Below, piece by piece: positions 1-9,494 of a stretch of DNA of 64,000 nt. The translations under genes and the position numbers were made by a program. This DNA is from Haloquadratum walsbyi J07HQW1 (GTDB taxonomy: Archaea; Halobacteriota; Halobacteria; Halobacteriales; Haloferacaceae), in contig KE356560.1 of assembly GCA_000415965.1 (NCBI GenBank), positions 1,215,387-1,279,386 of the forward strand. The letters are read 5' to 3'. Below the pieces are notes generated by a model. The model was not told the origin of the DNA, ran no database searches, and was given only the letters and a program-made list of their open reading frames with translations. The number at the start of each line of letters is the position of its first letter. The first letter of the stretch is position 1.

Positions 1-109
1 CGATACCAGAATTAGCGTTCGAGTACCGATTTATGATATCATATTTTTTGGAGAATGACCTGACCACGCAACCATTTTAGTGGCTCCCTGGTAGGATAAA
101 GATAGGTCA

Positions 110-907
110 ATGGATCTTGAACTCACCGACAATGTCGCGCTTGTGACTGCTTCAAGTAGTGGTCTTGGAAAAGCCTCTGGGCGCGTTCTTGCATCTGAGG
201 GCGCCAATGTCGTTCTGAACGGACGCGATCAGGATCGACTTGATGCGGCTGTTGAGGAGGTAAGCGCGGTTGCGGCTGATACCGCACGTGTCGTTGGTCA
301 TGCAGGCGATCTTACCGATCCTGATGACATCGCTGCTCTTGTTGAGCGTCCAATTGCAGAATTCGGCGGGCTTGATCATCTCGTTTTATCAGCCGGAGGA
401 CCTCCCTCGAAACCATTTCTTGAGACAACGGACGAGGAATGGTATGAGGCGTTTGATCTGCTCGTAATGAGTGTTGTCCGGACTGTTCGCGCTGCTGAAC
501 CATATCTGACAGAAAGTGAACACGGGACAATCGTGAATATTACCTCTGCGAGTGTTAAAGAGGCAATCGATGGACTTGTGCTCTCAAATGCAGTTCGAAT
601 GAGTGTTATTGGACTTGAGAAAACCCTCTCGAAAGAACTCGCACCTGACATTCGTGCGAATGCTGTCCTCCCGGGAACGCATGAAACGCCGCGGATTGAG
701 GAGTTAGTCGAGCAGGGTGTTGAACGTGGCGAGTATGATAGCTATGAGACTGGTCTCGAGGAGTGGGCAGATGGAATCCCAGTCGGTCGAATTGGTGACC
801 CGATGGAATTAGGCCGCACCGTTGCATTCCTTTCATCGCCCGTATCAACGTATCTTGATGGGGTTGCAATCCCAATCGACGGTGGGTCCGGCGCATCAAA
901 TCTGTAA
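110..907 (+). CDS. SDR-family oxidoreductase with non-canonical active site
   Basis: A 265-residue short-chain dehydrogenase/reductase-like protein with a Rossmann fold. The dinucleotide-binding motif TASSSGLG is at residues 13-20, the NNAG-type strand appears as LSAGG near 93-97, and the family Ser lies in NITSAS near 146. Aligning the next helix with FabG-type enzymes puts Ser159 where the catalytic Tyr should be and Arg163 where the Lys should be (SNAVR instead of YxxxK). This fits the FabG-like SDR subgroup that lacks the usual Tyr/Lys pair, so its substrate and even its catalytic activity are uncertain. The C-terminus LDGVAIPIDGG is normal for the family. It stands alone; the next gene begins 119 bp downstream on the same strand. 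The family call is firm, the reaction is not. Confidence 0.88.
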   Translation: MDLELTDNVALVTASSSGLGKASGRVLASEGANVVLNGRDQDRLDAAVEEVSAVAADTARVVGHAGDLTDPDDIAALVERPIAEFGGLDHLVLSAGGPPSKPFLETTDEEWYEAFDLLVMSVVRTVRAAEPYLTESEHGTIVNITSASVKEAIDGLVLSNAVRMSVIGLEKTLSKELAPDIRANAVLPGTHETPRIEELVEQGVERGEYDSYETGLEEWADGIPVGRIGDPMELGRTVAFLSSPVSTYLDGVAIPIDGGSGASNL

Positions 908-1026
908 ACTCCCCCTGTCTATTGCGCTCCTTGTCCGCTTGCACGAACTACGGTGCTTCTTGAAGGAGGGGTTTAGCGCCTGCATTCAGCTAAAGTAGGC
1001 TTATTAAGACAACCGGTCAACGACAC

Positions 1027-2217
1027 ATGAATGTGAATGACCATGATCGGTATGCAACACGGATGCTTGCGGCGGTATCGCTTGGATGGGCTGTGTTGCA
1101 GTTTGGTCGAATGCTGCTTTCACCTTTACTGCCAGCTATTATTACAGACTTAGGAATCACAGAGGCAACAGCCGGAGTTGCCCTTGCGGCGTTTCAGATT
1201 GTCTATGCAATCACACAGTATCCGAGTGGAGAGCTTTCGGACCGGTGGACACGGGCAACGGTTATTGTGCCTGCTTTCGCTGTACTTGTCATTGGATTCG
1301 CTTTATTTGGTATTGTTGGCGGGCTCGGCATGTTCGTGCTCGCCGCGGTTGTTACTGGAGTCGGAAAGGGACTCTTCTCGATCCCCTCACGAGCACTTCT
1401 TTCTGATTTGTTCACGACGAATCGTGGTCGGGCACTTGGAATCTATGCGGCTGGAACAGATGTTGGCGGCATAGCAGCTGCCGGTGTCGCGACAGTAACC
1501 GTGACGTATGCATCATGGCGAACCCCGTTTTTTCCGGTTGCAATTCTGTTAGGAATATTAGCGATGTGGTATGTGCTCATGAATCGTGAACGCTACATGA
1601 TCGAACGCACAACGCTCGACATTGGAGGAACAGTAAGCGGGCTCATACAGCACTCCCGACAGCGAGAAACGCTCACTGCGTTCGCATTGTTTTATTTCAT
1701 GGTTGGTGGCGTCATTAACTTCTATCCGACATATCTGACACAGACAAAGAATTTCTCAGCAGAACTTGCAAGTCTCACATTCGCACTCATATTTATTGTC
1801 GGATTTATTATCAAGCCGAGTGCTGGAATGCTTGGCGACCGGTTTTCTCGGATTGGAATTGCAATTACTGGGTTGTTGATTGCAGCCGTCGCACTCAGTG
1901 CGGTGACGTTTCTTTCGACCCCACTATATATTTGGATTATCACCTCAGTCCTCGCAGTTGGATATAAAACTGGCTTTCCGCTCGCAGATGCGATTATTCT
2001 CGATGGTGCTTCAAGTGATGGAATGGGTGCAGATCTTGGGGCAGCACGTGCACTCTTTCTTGGCGCGAATGCGGTCGGACCCGCATATGTCGGTATCATC
2101 GCAACTTACGGCAGCTATGAGATTGCATTTGCTGGACTTGCCGTGTGTTTGCTGCTCGCAGCAGGATTATTGGCTCGACAACGAATCCACTCAATGGATG
2201 TGGTCCAAGCTGATTGA
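1027..2217 (+). CDS. Major facilitator superfamily transporter
   Basis: A 396-residue integral membrane protein with about twelve hydrophobic segments and short acidic ends, the normal size for an MFS carrier. The loop-2 signature is visible as GELSDRWTRA near residues 68-77. A second conserved loop, NRGRALGIYAAG near 132-143, precedes the fifth helix, and the half-repeat GMLGDRFSR appears near 269-277. It should act in the cytoplasmic membrane as a secondary transporter. The substrate cannot be read from sequence, and no metabolic gene is cotranscribed with it. The ATG at 1027 gives a short hydrophilic N-terminus before helix 1 and is a sensible start. Confidence 0.88.
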   Translation: MNVNDHDRYATRMLAAVSLGWAVLQFGRMLLSPLLPAIITDLGITEATAGVALAAFQIVYAITQYPSGELSDRWTRATVIVPAFAVLVIGFALFGIVGGLGMFVLAAVVTGVGKGLFSIPSRALLSDLFTTNRGRALGIYAAGTDVGGIAAAGVATVTVTYASWRTPFFPVAILLGILAMWYVLMNRERYMIERTTLDIGGTVSGLIQHSRQRETLTAFALFYFMVGGVINFYPTYLTQTKNFSAELASLTFALIFIVGFIIKPSAGMLGDRFSRIGIAITGLLIAAVALSAVTFLSTPLYIWIITSVLAVGYKTGFPLADAIILDGASSDGMGADLGAARALFLGANAVGPAYVGIIATYGSYEIAFAGLAVCLLLAAGLLARQRIHSMDVVQAD

Positions 2218-2435
2218 TCTCGCCTTTAGATGTGGCGTCTCCCAGCGAATCGTTTGGGTTGGGGTTCAACCGCCTCGGTGTCATCACTCGAATATACTAT
2301 CGCAATCGGATCTCCCCAGGAAGGTAGTAAGTTTGCTCCCGCTTGATCTCAACAAGACGGGTCGCATCTTTGTCTCGCAGTTTTGTCAATCCGCGAGTGT
2401 TTTTAAACCGTGTGTTTGAGTGATACTGAGGAAAA

Positions 2436-2918
2436 ATGGAATTCACTTCTGTTGCTGCACTTGCAGATAATCATGTTATCGGTCATAATGGTGACCTTCC
2501 ATGGGAAAGTCTTCCCGCGGACAAACAGCAGTATCGTGAACGAGTTACTGGGTCTCCAGTCATACTCGGTCGACGGACATATGAATCGATGCGAATGGAC
2601 CTTCCTGGTCGTCGACAGATTGTCCTCTCACGACAAAAGCGAGTGTTCGGTGCTGAAAGTGCTATTCATGCGGTAGATATTGACAGCGCGATCAACATGA
2701 GCAGACAAACTGGCGCCAACACTGTATATATCCTTGGTGGTGCCGCAATCTATAGCCTATTTCAACCACACATTGACCGGATGGTACTGACTCGAGTCCC
2801 AGGAGTCTATCAGGGTGATAGCTATTATCCCGAGTGGAATGAAGATGCGTGGACACTCATCTCGATAGAGGACTATCCCGGGTTCACTCTTGAAGAATGG
2901 ACGCGCACGAGAAAATAA
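2436..2918 (+). CDS. folA: Dihydrofolate reductase
   Basis: A 160-residue protein with the full dihydrofolate reductase pattern. The N-terminal strand and loop are VAALADNHVIGHNGDLPW (residues 6-23), where the Asn-Gly-Asp-Leu-Pro-Trp loop is the substrate and cofactor loop. The NADPH-binding VILGRRTYESM follows near 42-52, then SRQ near 65-67, and the glycine-rich YILGGAAIY near 98-106. It reduces dihydrofolate to tetrahydrofolate with NADPH in the cytoplasm. Length is typical for haloarchaeal enzymes. No thymidylate synthase gene is adjacent, unlike in some haloarchaea. The ATG at 2436 places the first strand in the standard position. Confidence 0.95.
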   Translation: MEFTSVAALADNHVIGHNGDLPWESLPADKQQYRERVTGSPVILGRRTYESMRMDLPGRRQIVLSRQKRVFGAESAIHAVDIDSAINMSRQTGANTVYILGGAAIYSLFQPHIDRMVLTRVPGVYQGDSYYPEWNEDAWTLISIEDYPGFTLEEWTRTRK

Positions 2919-2994
2919 AGACTATGCGGGGTATGTCAATGGCTGGGTGTGTCCTCTCACGATACCGGTTATTAGATTAAATATATTTCATGTT

Positions 2995-3090
2995 TATTGA
3001 CAATCTGACCACTATGTATATCCGAACCCACACTCAGTTCAACTGGGATGCCCGGTGACGCGTTCCGCTTCGGATAAAAAGTTCAAATTA
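2995..3090 (-). repeat. Dispersed hairpin repeat, copy 1
   Basis: Roughly 95 bp lying between folA and msrA. Read on the minus strand it runs from an AATTTGA-like start through a GC-rich imperfect hairpin (GGAACGC ... GCATCCC, about 3044-3067) to CTGAGTGTGGGTTCGGATAT and a TGGTCAGATTG end. The same order of elements occurs at 3735-3842, 24174-24275, 28140-28253, 33200-33303 and 57757-57880. It is closest to the 33200 copy, with long matching stretches on both sides of the hairpin. No open reading frame is preserved, so it looks like a non-autonomous repeat. Boundaries are estimates by eye. Confidence 0.7.
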
Positions 3091-3189
3091 CTAACGACTG
3101 TCGACTGCTGTTCAAGAGGTTTGAATGTTTCCGATCTCAGTTTTTTTACTCGCGTCAACTACATGACTCTCTAGGTCAAATTATGCCCT

Positions 3190-3717
3190 ATGACTGAGAC
3201 GGCGACCGTTGGCGGTGGATGTTTTTGGTGTACCGAGGCGGCAATAAAAGAACTTGCGGGTGTTAACACAGTCACCTCAGGCTATGCTGGTGGTGACGTC
3301 GAGAATCCAACATACAAACAAGTCTGCTCAGGAACGACAGACCACGCCGAAGTTGTACAAATTGAGTATGAGCCAGCGAAGATTGAATACAGTGAACTAC
3401 TGGAAGTTTTCTTTGCAACGCATGATCCAACGCAACTGAATCGACAGGGTCCAGATGTCGGCACACAATATCGATCAATCATACTCACACACAGTGCCGA
3501 ACAACGAGCAACGGCTGAAGCATATATTGAAGCACTCAGTGATCATTATGATGATGCAATTGTCACTGAAATCGAATCACTCGAACGATTTTGGTCTGCT
3601 GAGGAGTATCATCAAGATTATTTCGAAAAAAATCCAACAGACGCATATTGTCGAATGCACGCACAGCCAAAAGTTGAGAAAGTCCGCGAAACATTCACTG
3701 AGAAACTGACCCAATAG
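3190..3717 (+). CDS. msrA: Peptide-methionine (S)-S-oxide reductase MsrA
   Basis: A 175-residue cytoplasmic repair enzyme that reduces the S-epimer of methionine sulfoxide in proteins and free methionine. The catalytic motif GGGCFWCTEAA is at residues 8-18 with nucleophilic Cys11, and Cys14 may resolve it. Family blocks follow: SGYAGG near 30-35, HAEVVQIEYEP near 52-62, FFATHDPTQLNRQGPDVGTQYRS near 69-91, and the AEEYHQDYF block near 136-144. Near the end there is a YCRMH motif supplying a further Cys. The length matches single-domain MsrA without a fused MsrB. Intergenic repeats flank the gene on both sides. Confidence 0.96.
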   Translation: MTETATVGGGCFWCTEAAIKELAGVNTVTSGYAGGDVENPTYKQVCSGTTDHAEVVQIEYEPAKIEYSELLEVFFATHDPTQLNRQGPDVGTQYRSIILTHSAEQRATAEAYIEALSDHYDDAIVTEIESLERFWSAEEYHQDYFEKNPTDAYCRMHAQPKVEKVRETFTEKLTQ

Positions 3718-3734
3718 CAGTCGGTGGCACTCTG

Positions 3735-3842
3735 AGCACTGTTTTTCTCTCAACCCACACGCAGACTCATTGCATCTGGAATGCCTGTGCACATTCCGCC
3801 TCACATTCGAATACCGATACTCACAGTCACAACAACTGATAG
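3735..3842 (+). repeat. Dispersed hairpin repeat, copy 2
   Basis: Intergenic repeat between msrA and the end of proA. Elements in order: CACTGTTTTTCTCTCAACCC, a spacer, the hairpin GGAATG-cctgtg-CACATTCC at about 3778-3797, a TCACATTCGAAT block and the terminal ACAACAACTGATA (about 3828-3842). The first element is shared with the reverse complement of copy 6 at 57.8 kb. The last is shared with copies 3 and 4. The stem is conserved by compensating changes rather than exact identity, suggesting a selected or ancestrally palindromic structure. Confidence 0.72.
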
Positions 3843-4029
3843 TAAAGAGAATATAGCGGTTTTATCAGTTGGTGTGAGAAAACGTCCTATCCTCACATTA
3901 CGAACAACAGAAGCTGTGAGTGATTAGGGTGGGGTAGGGTAGTCCGCATTGGTTGCTTCACTCAAGATTAAGAAGACCGTGATAGAAGCAACTCAAACGC
4001 TCACCCCAGTGTTCTCAACCATGTGTCGC

Positions 4030-5463
4030 TTACTCATTGCCATCTGTCGTTGGCGGCCATGTCTCATTGAATTCGGTGTGATCAAACGATTGTGCGTCCG
4101 AACCGCTATATGTCGCGACTTGCTGACCGTCTCCCTCAAGATGATATTTATACGTGGTCAGTCCATCAAGTCCAACGGGTCCACGAGCGTGAATCTTGCC
4201 AGTGCTAATTCCAACTTCTGCGCCAAGACCAAATCGAAATCCATCAGCAAAGCGCGTTGAGGCATTATGAAACACGCTTGCAGCATCAACCGCACGCATA
4301 AACTGCTCAGCCCGTTTGTTATCCTGCGTGAGGATCGACTCGGTGTGTTTTGATCCATACATGTTGATATGGTCGATTGCATCTGTGAGCGAATCAACAA
4401 CTGCGATTGAAAGAATCAGATCACCATATTCGGTTGTCCAGTCATTCTCACTCGCAGCAATAACCTCCACCTCCCCGTCGATGTCCAATTCGGTATCAGC
4501 AATTGATTGCGTGCGCTCATCACCACGAAGTTCGACTCCGGCGTCGTGATATCGCTCGATCATCTGGGATAAGAACTGTGTCGCAACCGACTCGTGAACG
4601 AGAAGCGTCTCAACAGCGTTACATACCGCGGGATACTGGACTTTCGCATCATACGCAACCGCTGTTGCCATCTCAAGATCAGCTTCAGAGTCAACGTACA
4701 CATGACAGACACCCTCAGTATGCCCTAGCACCGGGATAGTTGTATTATCCTGAACGTATTGGACAAACGAAGAACTCCCACGGGGCATGATTAAATCAAC
4801 AGCATCGTCCATCTCAAGGAGTGTGTGGACATCCTCGCGCGCCTCAATCAGTTGTGCCCACCCTGACGGGACCTCCGGTGTTGCCTCAAGAATGCACTCA
4901 TATAACACTCGATTCGACCGTGCGGCTTCGCTTCCACCTTTGAGTATCACGGCATTTCCGGATTTCAAGCTCAGTGCTGAGATTTGAACCAATGCATCGG
5001 GGCGAGACTCAAATACTGTCCCAATTACACCAATGGGAACGGTCACTTTGTACAGATTCAAATTATTATCGAGTTGTCTGGACGTAAGCGTCTCACCAAG
5101 TGGGTCATCCTGTTCGGCAACACTCCGAACCATGTCAGCAATACTTTCGATCTTTGACGCTGAGAGCGTTAATCGATCAACAAATGCCTGTGTATACTCT
5201 CCGGCGGTGACTTGTTTTTCAGCATCAGCGACATCAGCCGCATTAGCTTTGAGAATCCGGTCTTTATTCGCTTCAATCGTATCCGCGATTGCAATAAGTG
5301 CCTCGTTACGACGCGTTGATGAAAGATTTGAGAGTGTAAGAGCTGCTGCTTGCGCGTCTGTTACTTTTTGTTCTGCGGTGTGAGCGTCATCAATCTCATT
5401 ATCACTGTGATGTTGGTTATGTGTCTGCGCTGTTTTCGAGTCTGTCTCAGTAGGGTTCGTCAT
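4030..5463 (-). CDS. proA: Gamma-glutamyl phosphate reductase
   Basis: A 477-residue aldehyde-dehydrogenase-superfamily enzyme that reduces gamma-glutamyl phosphate to glutamate 5-semialdehyde with NADPH, the second step of proline synthesis. Diagnostic blocks are GVIGTVFESRPDA (around residue 145), LKGGSEA (around 174), the nucleophile-bearing VCNAVETLLVH (around 279-289), HNASTRFADGFRFGLGAEVGISTGKIHARGPVG in the C-terminal third, and GLDGLTTYKY. About 35 N-terminal residues are a polar, His/Asp-rich extension typical of halophilic proteins, and the C-terminus has another polar tail. It lies 103 bp downstream of proB on the same strand, completing a proC-proB-proA set, probably cotranscribed or closely co-regulated. 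Confidence 0.96.
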   Translation of the reverse strand: MTNPTETDSKTAQTHNQHHSDNEIDDAHTAEQKVTDAQAAALTLSNLSSTRRNEALIAIADTIEANKDRILKANAADVADAEKQVTAGEYTQAFVDRLTLSASKIESIADMVRSVAEQDDPLGETLTSRQLDNNLNLYKVTVPIGVIGTVFESRPDALVQISALSLKSGNAVILKGGSEAARSNRVLYECILEATPEVPSGWAQLIEAREDVHTLLEMDDAVDLIMPRGSSSFVQYVQDNTTIPVLGHTEGVCHVYVDSEADLEMATAVAYDAKVQYPAVCNAVETLLVHESVATQFLSQMIERYHDAGVELRGDERTQSIADTELDIDGEVEVIAASENDWTTEYGDLILSIAVVDSLTDAIDHINMYGSKHTESILTQDNKRAEQFMRAVDAASVFHNASTRFADGFRFGLGAEVGISTGKIHARGPVGLDGLTTYKYHLEGDGQQVATYSGSDAQSFDHTEFNETWPPTTDGNE

Positions 5464-5566
5464 ATATGTGATTGTCTGTGTTAGTATGCTTAATCTAGTT
5501 AATGTGGGTTGTGGATTGTGACTCTATTTGTCGGAATACCCATCCACCTATTTCACGTATCGTCTA

Positions 5567-6568
5567 TTACTTTGTCTCAGTGTTGCTTTGATTATCAATC
5601 GGAACAAAGATCGTTCCGACTGCGGTTTCTGTCGTAATCTGTTGCAGCACATCAGGCTCTGTTGAGCGAGCAATAACTGCTGGAATACCATGTTCACTCA
5701 CTGCGCGGGCACCTCGTACTTTGGTCTGAATCCCACCGAATGTACTCTCAGAACTGACCTCGATGATCGATTCGACCTCATCATAGTTGGCACCAACAGC
5801 ACTAATTCGCCTTGCGTTGGCATTCTGCTTTGGATTTCCAGTATAGACTCCCCCGACATCAGTCAGTATCACAAGGAGGTCACTTTCGACGCCGATCGCG
5901 AGCGATGATGAGAGCATATCATTATCGCCAATACGAATTTCTTCCGTCGCGACCGCATCATTCTCATTAATAATCGGCACAACATTCCATGAAAGAAGCG
6001 TTTCAATCGTATTTTTAAAGTTGGTAAACCGCTCCATATCCTCGAGGTCATGATCGGTAATGAGGATCTGTGCAACAGTCAACCCATACCGCTCGAAACT
6101 CTCAGTATATCGACGCATGAGGTGACTCTGTCCAATCGTTGACAGTGCCTGTGACTCCTCGACGGTATCATCCGCGGCGTACCCTGCCCGTCCCTTCCCA
6201 GCGCCAATTGCTCCTGAAGAGACGAGAATGACATCCTTGCCATGTTCGATAAGATCAGCAACGTCATCAACGAGCTTATCGAGTTTTTCATCGTCGAGAT
6301 TTGAAGTCGCATCCGTTAGAGAGTTTGTTCCAGCCTTGACAACAACACGATCTGCTGTCGCGGCAAGATGACGTGCCTTATCAACTGCTGTTTGTGGCAC
6401 AGACGTTTGTGTTGATGCAGACGTCTGTGATGACGTTTGCTCTGAGCTTGACTTTGGGTTTGAGTGTGTGTGCTCAGTAACTGAAAGCTCTGATTCACAG
6501 CTAGTGTCCTCAGACTCAGACTCAGACCCAGACTCGGACTCATGCCCGGTGCCTCGTCGCTCACTCAT
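5567..6568 (-). CDS. proB: Glutamate 5-kinase with Ser/Glu-rich N-terminal extension
   Basis: Phosphorylates glutamate to gamma-glutamyl phosphate, the first step of proline synthesis. The kinase core starts only after about 70 residues, with [12 protein letters not shown], then [76 protein letters not shown] and [12 protein letters not shown], all standard amino-acid-kinase blocks. There is no C-terminal PUA domain, unlike many bacterial ProB. The preceding 70 residues are a Ser/Glu/Thr/Gln-rich low-complexity tail. I chose the ATG at 6568 rather than the ATG 18 bp upstream because it starts 8 bp inside the end of proC, a typical translational-coupling overlap. Feedback regulation cannot be inferred. 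Confidence 0.93.
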   Translation of the reverse strand: MSERRGTGHESESGSESESEDTSCESELSVTEHTHSNPKSSSEQTSSQTSASTQTSVPQTAVDKARHLAATADRVVVKAGTNSLTDATSNLDDEKLDKLVDDVADLIEHGKDVILVSSGAIGAGKGRAGYAADDTVEESQALSTIGQSHLMRRYTESFERYGLTVAQILITDHDLEDMERFTNFKNTIETLLSWNVVPIINENDAVATEEIRIGDNDMLSSSLAIGVESDLLVILTDVGGVYTGNPKQNANARRISAVGANYDEVESIIEVSSESTFGGIQTKVRGARAVSEHGIPAVIARSTEPDVLQQITTETAVGTIFVPIDNQSNTETK

Positions 6569-7337
6569 GATCAACCTCAGCTGCAAGTTCAGCCGATCGC
6601 TCAGTTGCTGCAGTTAATGCATCACCAATTTCGGTGTCAACGTTGCTGTCAAACAACACGTTCATTCCTTCAATTGTCGTGCCGTTTGGTGAACAGACAG
6701 CATCGATAAGGGAATCGATTGATTCATCAGCAGCGCGGACCATCTCAGCTGCTCCAATGAATGTTTGAATTGCAAGTGTCTGTGCGTCTGATTTATCGAG
6801 CCCTTCTTCGACCGCTCGCATTTGCATTGCTTGGATCAAATAGTAAACAAAGGCTGGTCCGCTTCCATTGAGTGCTGTTGCGACGTTCATTTGAGTTTCG
6901 TCGATAACCACGTATGACCCCAGATCAGAGAGCATTGTTTCAACATGTGGATCGGGCTCATCCCATGCGACAGCAGCAGCCATCTCACGAAGACTTGCCG
7001 CGAGGTTTGGCATTAACCGAACGACCGTCGCGTCAGTCTGATTGCTGACGAACGATCGCTCGACACCCGCGGCTGCTGTCATCAGTGTCTGCTCGGCGTG
7101 AAGATCAATCTCAGCAAGCACTGTCGGAACAATATCTGGCTTGACCGTCAGTGCGACAATGTCAGCATCGGTTATCGCGTCGATATCAGTCGTCGTGTGA
7201 TCACAATATGATTCGACATCATCGAGAACTGCTGGATCGACATCGTAGCCGATTGTTCGATATCCGCCAGCCGCAGTAAGACCTTCAAGCAGTGCGCTTC
7301 CCATATGCCCGCATCCAATAACGCTCACTGTAATCAT
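6561..7337 (-). CDS. proC: Pyrroline-5-carboxylate reductase
   Basis: Last enzyme of proline synthesis, reducing 1-pyrroline-5-carboxylate to proline with NAD(P)H. The protein, 258 residues from the chosen start, opens with the Rossmann motif [17 protein letters not shown], continues with VALTVKPD and MTAAAGVE, the RLMPNLAA block, and the C-terminal signature [15 protein letters not shown], all family hallmarks. The open frame extends upstream to 7472, but that stretch lacks conserved sequence, and the ATG at 7337 puts the first beta strand at residue 2, so I start there. Its stop codon overlaps the start of proB. The divergent acetamidase gene begins 255 bp away, so the gap holds both promoters. 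Confidence 0.94.
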   Translation of the reverse strand: MITVSVIGCGHMGSALLEGLTAAGGYRTIGYDVDPAVLDDVESYCDHTTTDIDAITDADIVALTVKPDIVPTVLAEIDLHAEQTLMTAAAGVERSFVSNQTDATVVRLMPNLAASLREMAAAVAWDEPDPHVETMLSDLGSYVVIDETQMNVATALNGSGPAFVYYLIQAMQMRAVEEGLDKSDAQTLAIQTFIGAAEMVRAADESIDSLIDAVCSPNGTTIEGMNVLFDSNVDTEIGDALTAATERSAELAAEVDHE

Positions 7338-7592
7338 CTTTTCCTGATATGATTCGGCCGCTGATATACGAACTTCGGTTTCGATACTCAAAAGCGCCAC
7401 CTCGATACCGCAGAATGCTACCCCGCATAGATAGTTATCTAAGCGTGAACAGTCCTCGGATGTGTGTCGCAATTGAATCGATCTGTGAGTTGCGCATTCC
7501 CCTTCGAGTATCCGCAGGACATTCGCTTATTTATTCTCATTTTATATTCATTGCCGATAGAATCTTGTTATTACCTGCCTTACGCATTATCG

Positions 7593-8897
7593 ATGTCCGA
7601 GCAGATACACGATATTTTAGAGGTAGACGCATTTACTCCCGGATTAGTTGGTCCTGACCGCGAGTGGGCTGGAACCGTTGCTGATGGTGGCACGATTAAA
7701 ACACACACACCAGCAGGCTGTTGGGGTCCAATGATCACCCCCTCATTCCGCGGTGGTCACGAGGTTACGCGTCCAATTGGTGTTGAAAATGCCGAACCAG
7801 GCGATGCGCTCGTTGTTCATATCAATGATGTTGAGGTAACAAGCGTCGCAACGAGTACTGGAAGTATGGCTGAACGCGATGAGGCTTTTGGCGATGATCC
7901 ATTTGTTGATCATCAATGTCCAGAATGTGGGGCTGAATGGCCTGAAACAGTCGTTGATGGAACAGGCGAGGATGCGATTCGATGTGCAGAGTGTGGCGCG
8001 AATGCATCTTCGTTTGGATTCGAGTATGGGTACACCGTTGCCTTCGATGATGATCGCAGTGTTGGTATTACAGTCGGTGAAGAGGGTGCTCACGACCTTG
8101 CAACGCGTGCTGAGGAGGCACTGGCGCTTCCAGAGAACTCCCAGCAGCATCCAATTCTCCTCTATGAACCTGATGAGATGCCAGGGGCACTTGGTCGGCT
8201 TGCACCATTTATTGGCAATATCGGGACAACGCCACACGTCGAACTCCCGGACTCACACAATGCTGGTGACTTTGGGCAGTTCCTTATCGGCGCAGAACAC
8301 GACTGGGGGCTTGATGATGAAACAGCACTTGAAGCACGAACAGATGGTCATCTCGACTCAAATGATGTCCGACCAGGTGCAACGCTCATTTGTCCGGTCC
8401 AGGTTGAGGGTGCTGGATTGTATGTCGGTGATTTACATGCCAATCAAGGCGATGGTGAACTCTCATTACATACAACGGATGTGAGCGGACGGACAGAACT
8501 CGAAGTTGAGGTGATTAAAGATCTTGATCTCGATGGACCGATTCTGTTACCGAATGAGACGGATCTTCCTCATATTGCAAAGCCATACACTGACGAGGAA
8601 CGCGATGCCGGAACGGATCTTGCTGAGGAATATAATGTTGAGCTCACAGATGCTGCACCAATCCAAATGATTGGCTCCGGCGCCACAGTGAACGATGCAA
8701 CACAGAATGCTTTCGACCGTGCGAGTGAATTGTTCGGAGTCGATGAGGGCGAGATCCGTGCTCGATGTACATTTACCGGTGGTGTTGAAATTGCACGCCT
8801 TCCTGGTGTTGTCCAATTGTCGATGCTTACACCAGTTGACCTTCTTGAGTCAGTTGGACTTGCTGAGACAGTTCTTGATAAATACAACTCCAATTGA
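7593..8897 (+). CDS. Acetamidase/formamidase family protein with zinc-ribbon insert
   Basis: A 434-residue FmdA/AmdA-type amidohydrolase expected to release ammonia from short-chain amides in the cytoplasm. Family features include THTPAGCWGPMITPSF near residues 37-52, the P-G-D-A-L-V-V-H block near 69-76, the DLHANQGDGE metal-associated block, and PIQMIGSGATVNDATQNAF near the C-terminus. Residues 109-134 carry two CPECGA/CAECGA knuckles (Cys109, Cys112, Cys131, Cys134), resembling a small zinc ribbon inserted in the first half. The reading frame runs upstream to 7464, but the extra 43 residues are unlike the acidic core; the ATG at 7593 begins a typical haloarchaeal N-terminus. The true substrate amide is unknown. 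Confidence 0.87.
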   Translation: MSEQIHDILEVDAFTPGLVGPDREWAGTVADGGTIKTHTPAGCWGPMITPSFRGGHEVTRPIGVENAEPGDALVVHINDVEVTSVATSTGSMAERDEAFGDDPFVDHQCPECGAEWPETVVDGTGEDAIRCAECGANASSFGFEYGYTVAFDDDRSVGITVGEEGAHDLATRAEEALALPENSQQHPILLYEPDEMPGALGRLAPFIGNIGTTPHVELPDSHNAGDFGQFLIGAEHDWGLDDETALEARTDGHLDSNDVRPGATLICPVQVEGAGLYVGDLHANQGDGELSLHTTDVSGRTELEVEVIKDLDLDGPILLPNETDLPHIAKPYTDEERDAGTDLAEEYNVELTDAAPIQMIGSGATVNDATQNAFDRASELFGVDEGEIRARCTFTGGVEIARLPGVVQLSMLTPVDLLESVGLAETVLDKYNSN

Positions 8898-8989
8898 GGT
8901 CCTCATCACATCTTGAGCTTATGCTTCACTGATATATAACGAAATGATTTAAAACAAAAATCAGATTGAGCATAAAAGATAACAGCCGG

Positions 8990-9385
8990 CTACAGACATT
9001 TCGTAATGGTGTGACCACTTCCGCCACGCATCGCTGGAAAAAGCTGTATATCCGCTGATGAATCAAGTTGTGTCTCAAGCGATGCTTTATTCCCATCAAC
9101 GATAATACGTACACTGGGTCGAACTGTCCCCTCACAATCGAAAAGATGTGATCTCGTTTGTGGATACGTCTCGGCAATCAGTGTAATTAACTCACTCACT
9201 GTTTCAGGAGAAGTCTCTGCGGAGGACGCCCCAGTGGATTCAGATTCCTCAGATGTGTTAGTGAGAGTATTGCTACGTGAGACGCTCTTATCTCTGGCGT
9301 TTGTCTTAGGTCCTGTAGCTGTAGCGACGGTGAGTACCTTACCATCGGCAGCAGTCCGGAGTGGACCATATACGGTTATTTCCAT
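8990..9385 (-). CDS. MoaD/ThiS-like (ubiquitin-fold) protein with C-terminal extension
   Basis: A 131-residue beta-grasp protein. It starts with the strand MEITVYGPLRTAA, has the middle RPSVRIIVDGN block, and ends with the MoaD-like hydrophobic run IQLFPAMRGG. In MoaD and archaeal SAMP proteins the chain stops at the Gly-Gly, whose carboxylate is adenylated by an E1-like enzyme. Here Gly121-Gly122 are followed by nine more residues ending in Lys-Cys-Leu. A roughly 38-residue Ser/Thr-rich loop (about 25-62) is also inserted after the first hairpin. It may be a sulfur carrier, a protein modifier needing C-terminal trimming, or an inactive relative. No molybdopterin or thiamine gene adjoins it. 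Confidence 0.75.
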   Translation of the reverse strand: MEITVYGPLRTAADGKVLTVATATGPKTNARDKSVSRSNTLTNTSEESESTGASSAETSPETVSELITLIAETYPQTRSHLFDCEGTVRPSVRIIVDGNKASLETQLDSSADIQLFPAMRGGSGHTITKCL

Positions 9386-9494
9386 TGATTGAAATACACG
9401 ATAGCGAATCTATAAGCGTGACGCTGGAGGTCGCAGCGATTGCTTTGTAATAAAAAGCGGGGCACTCTTTCTACTCCAGAGTATAATACAGATA

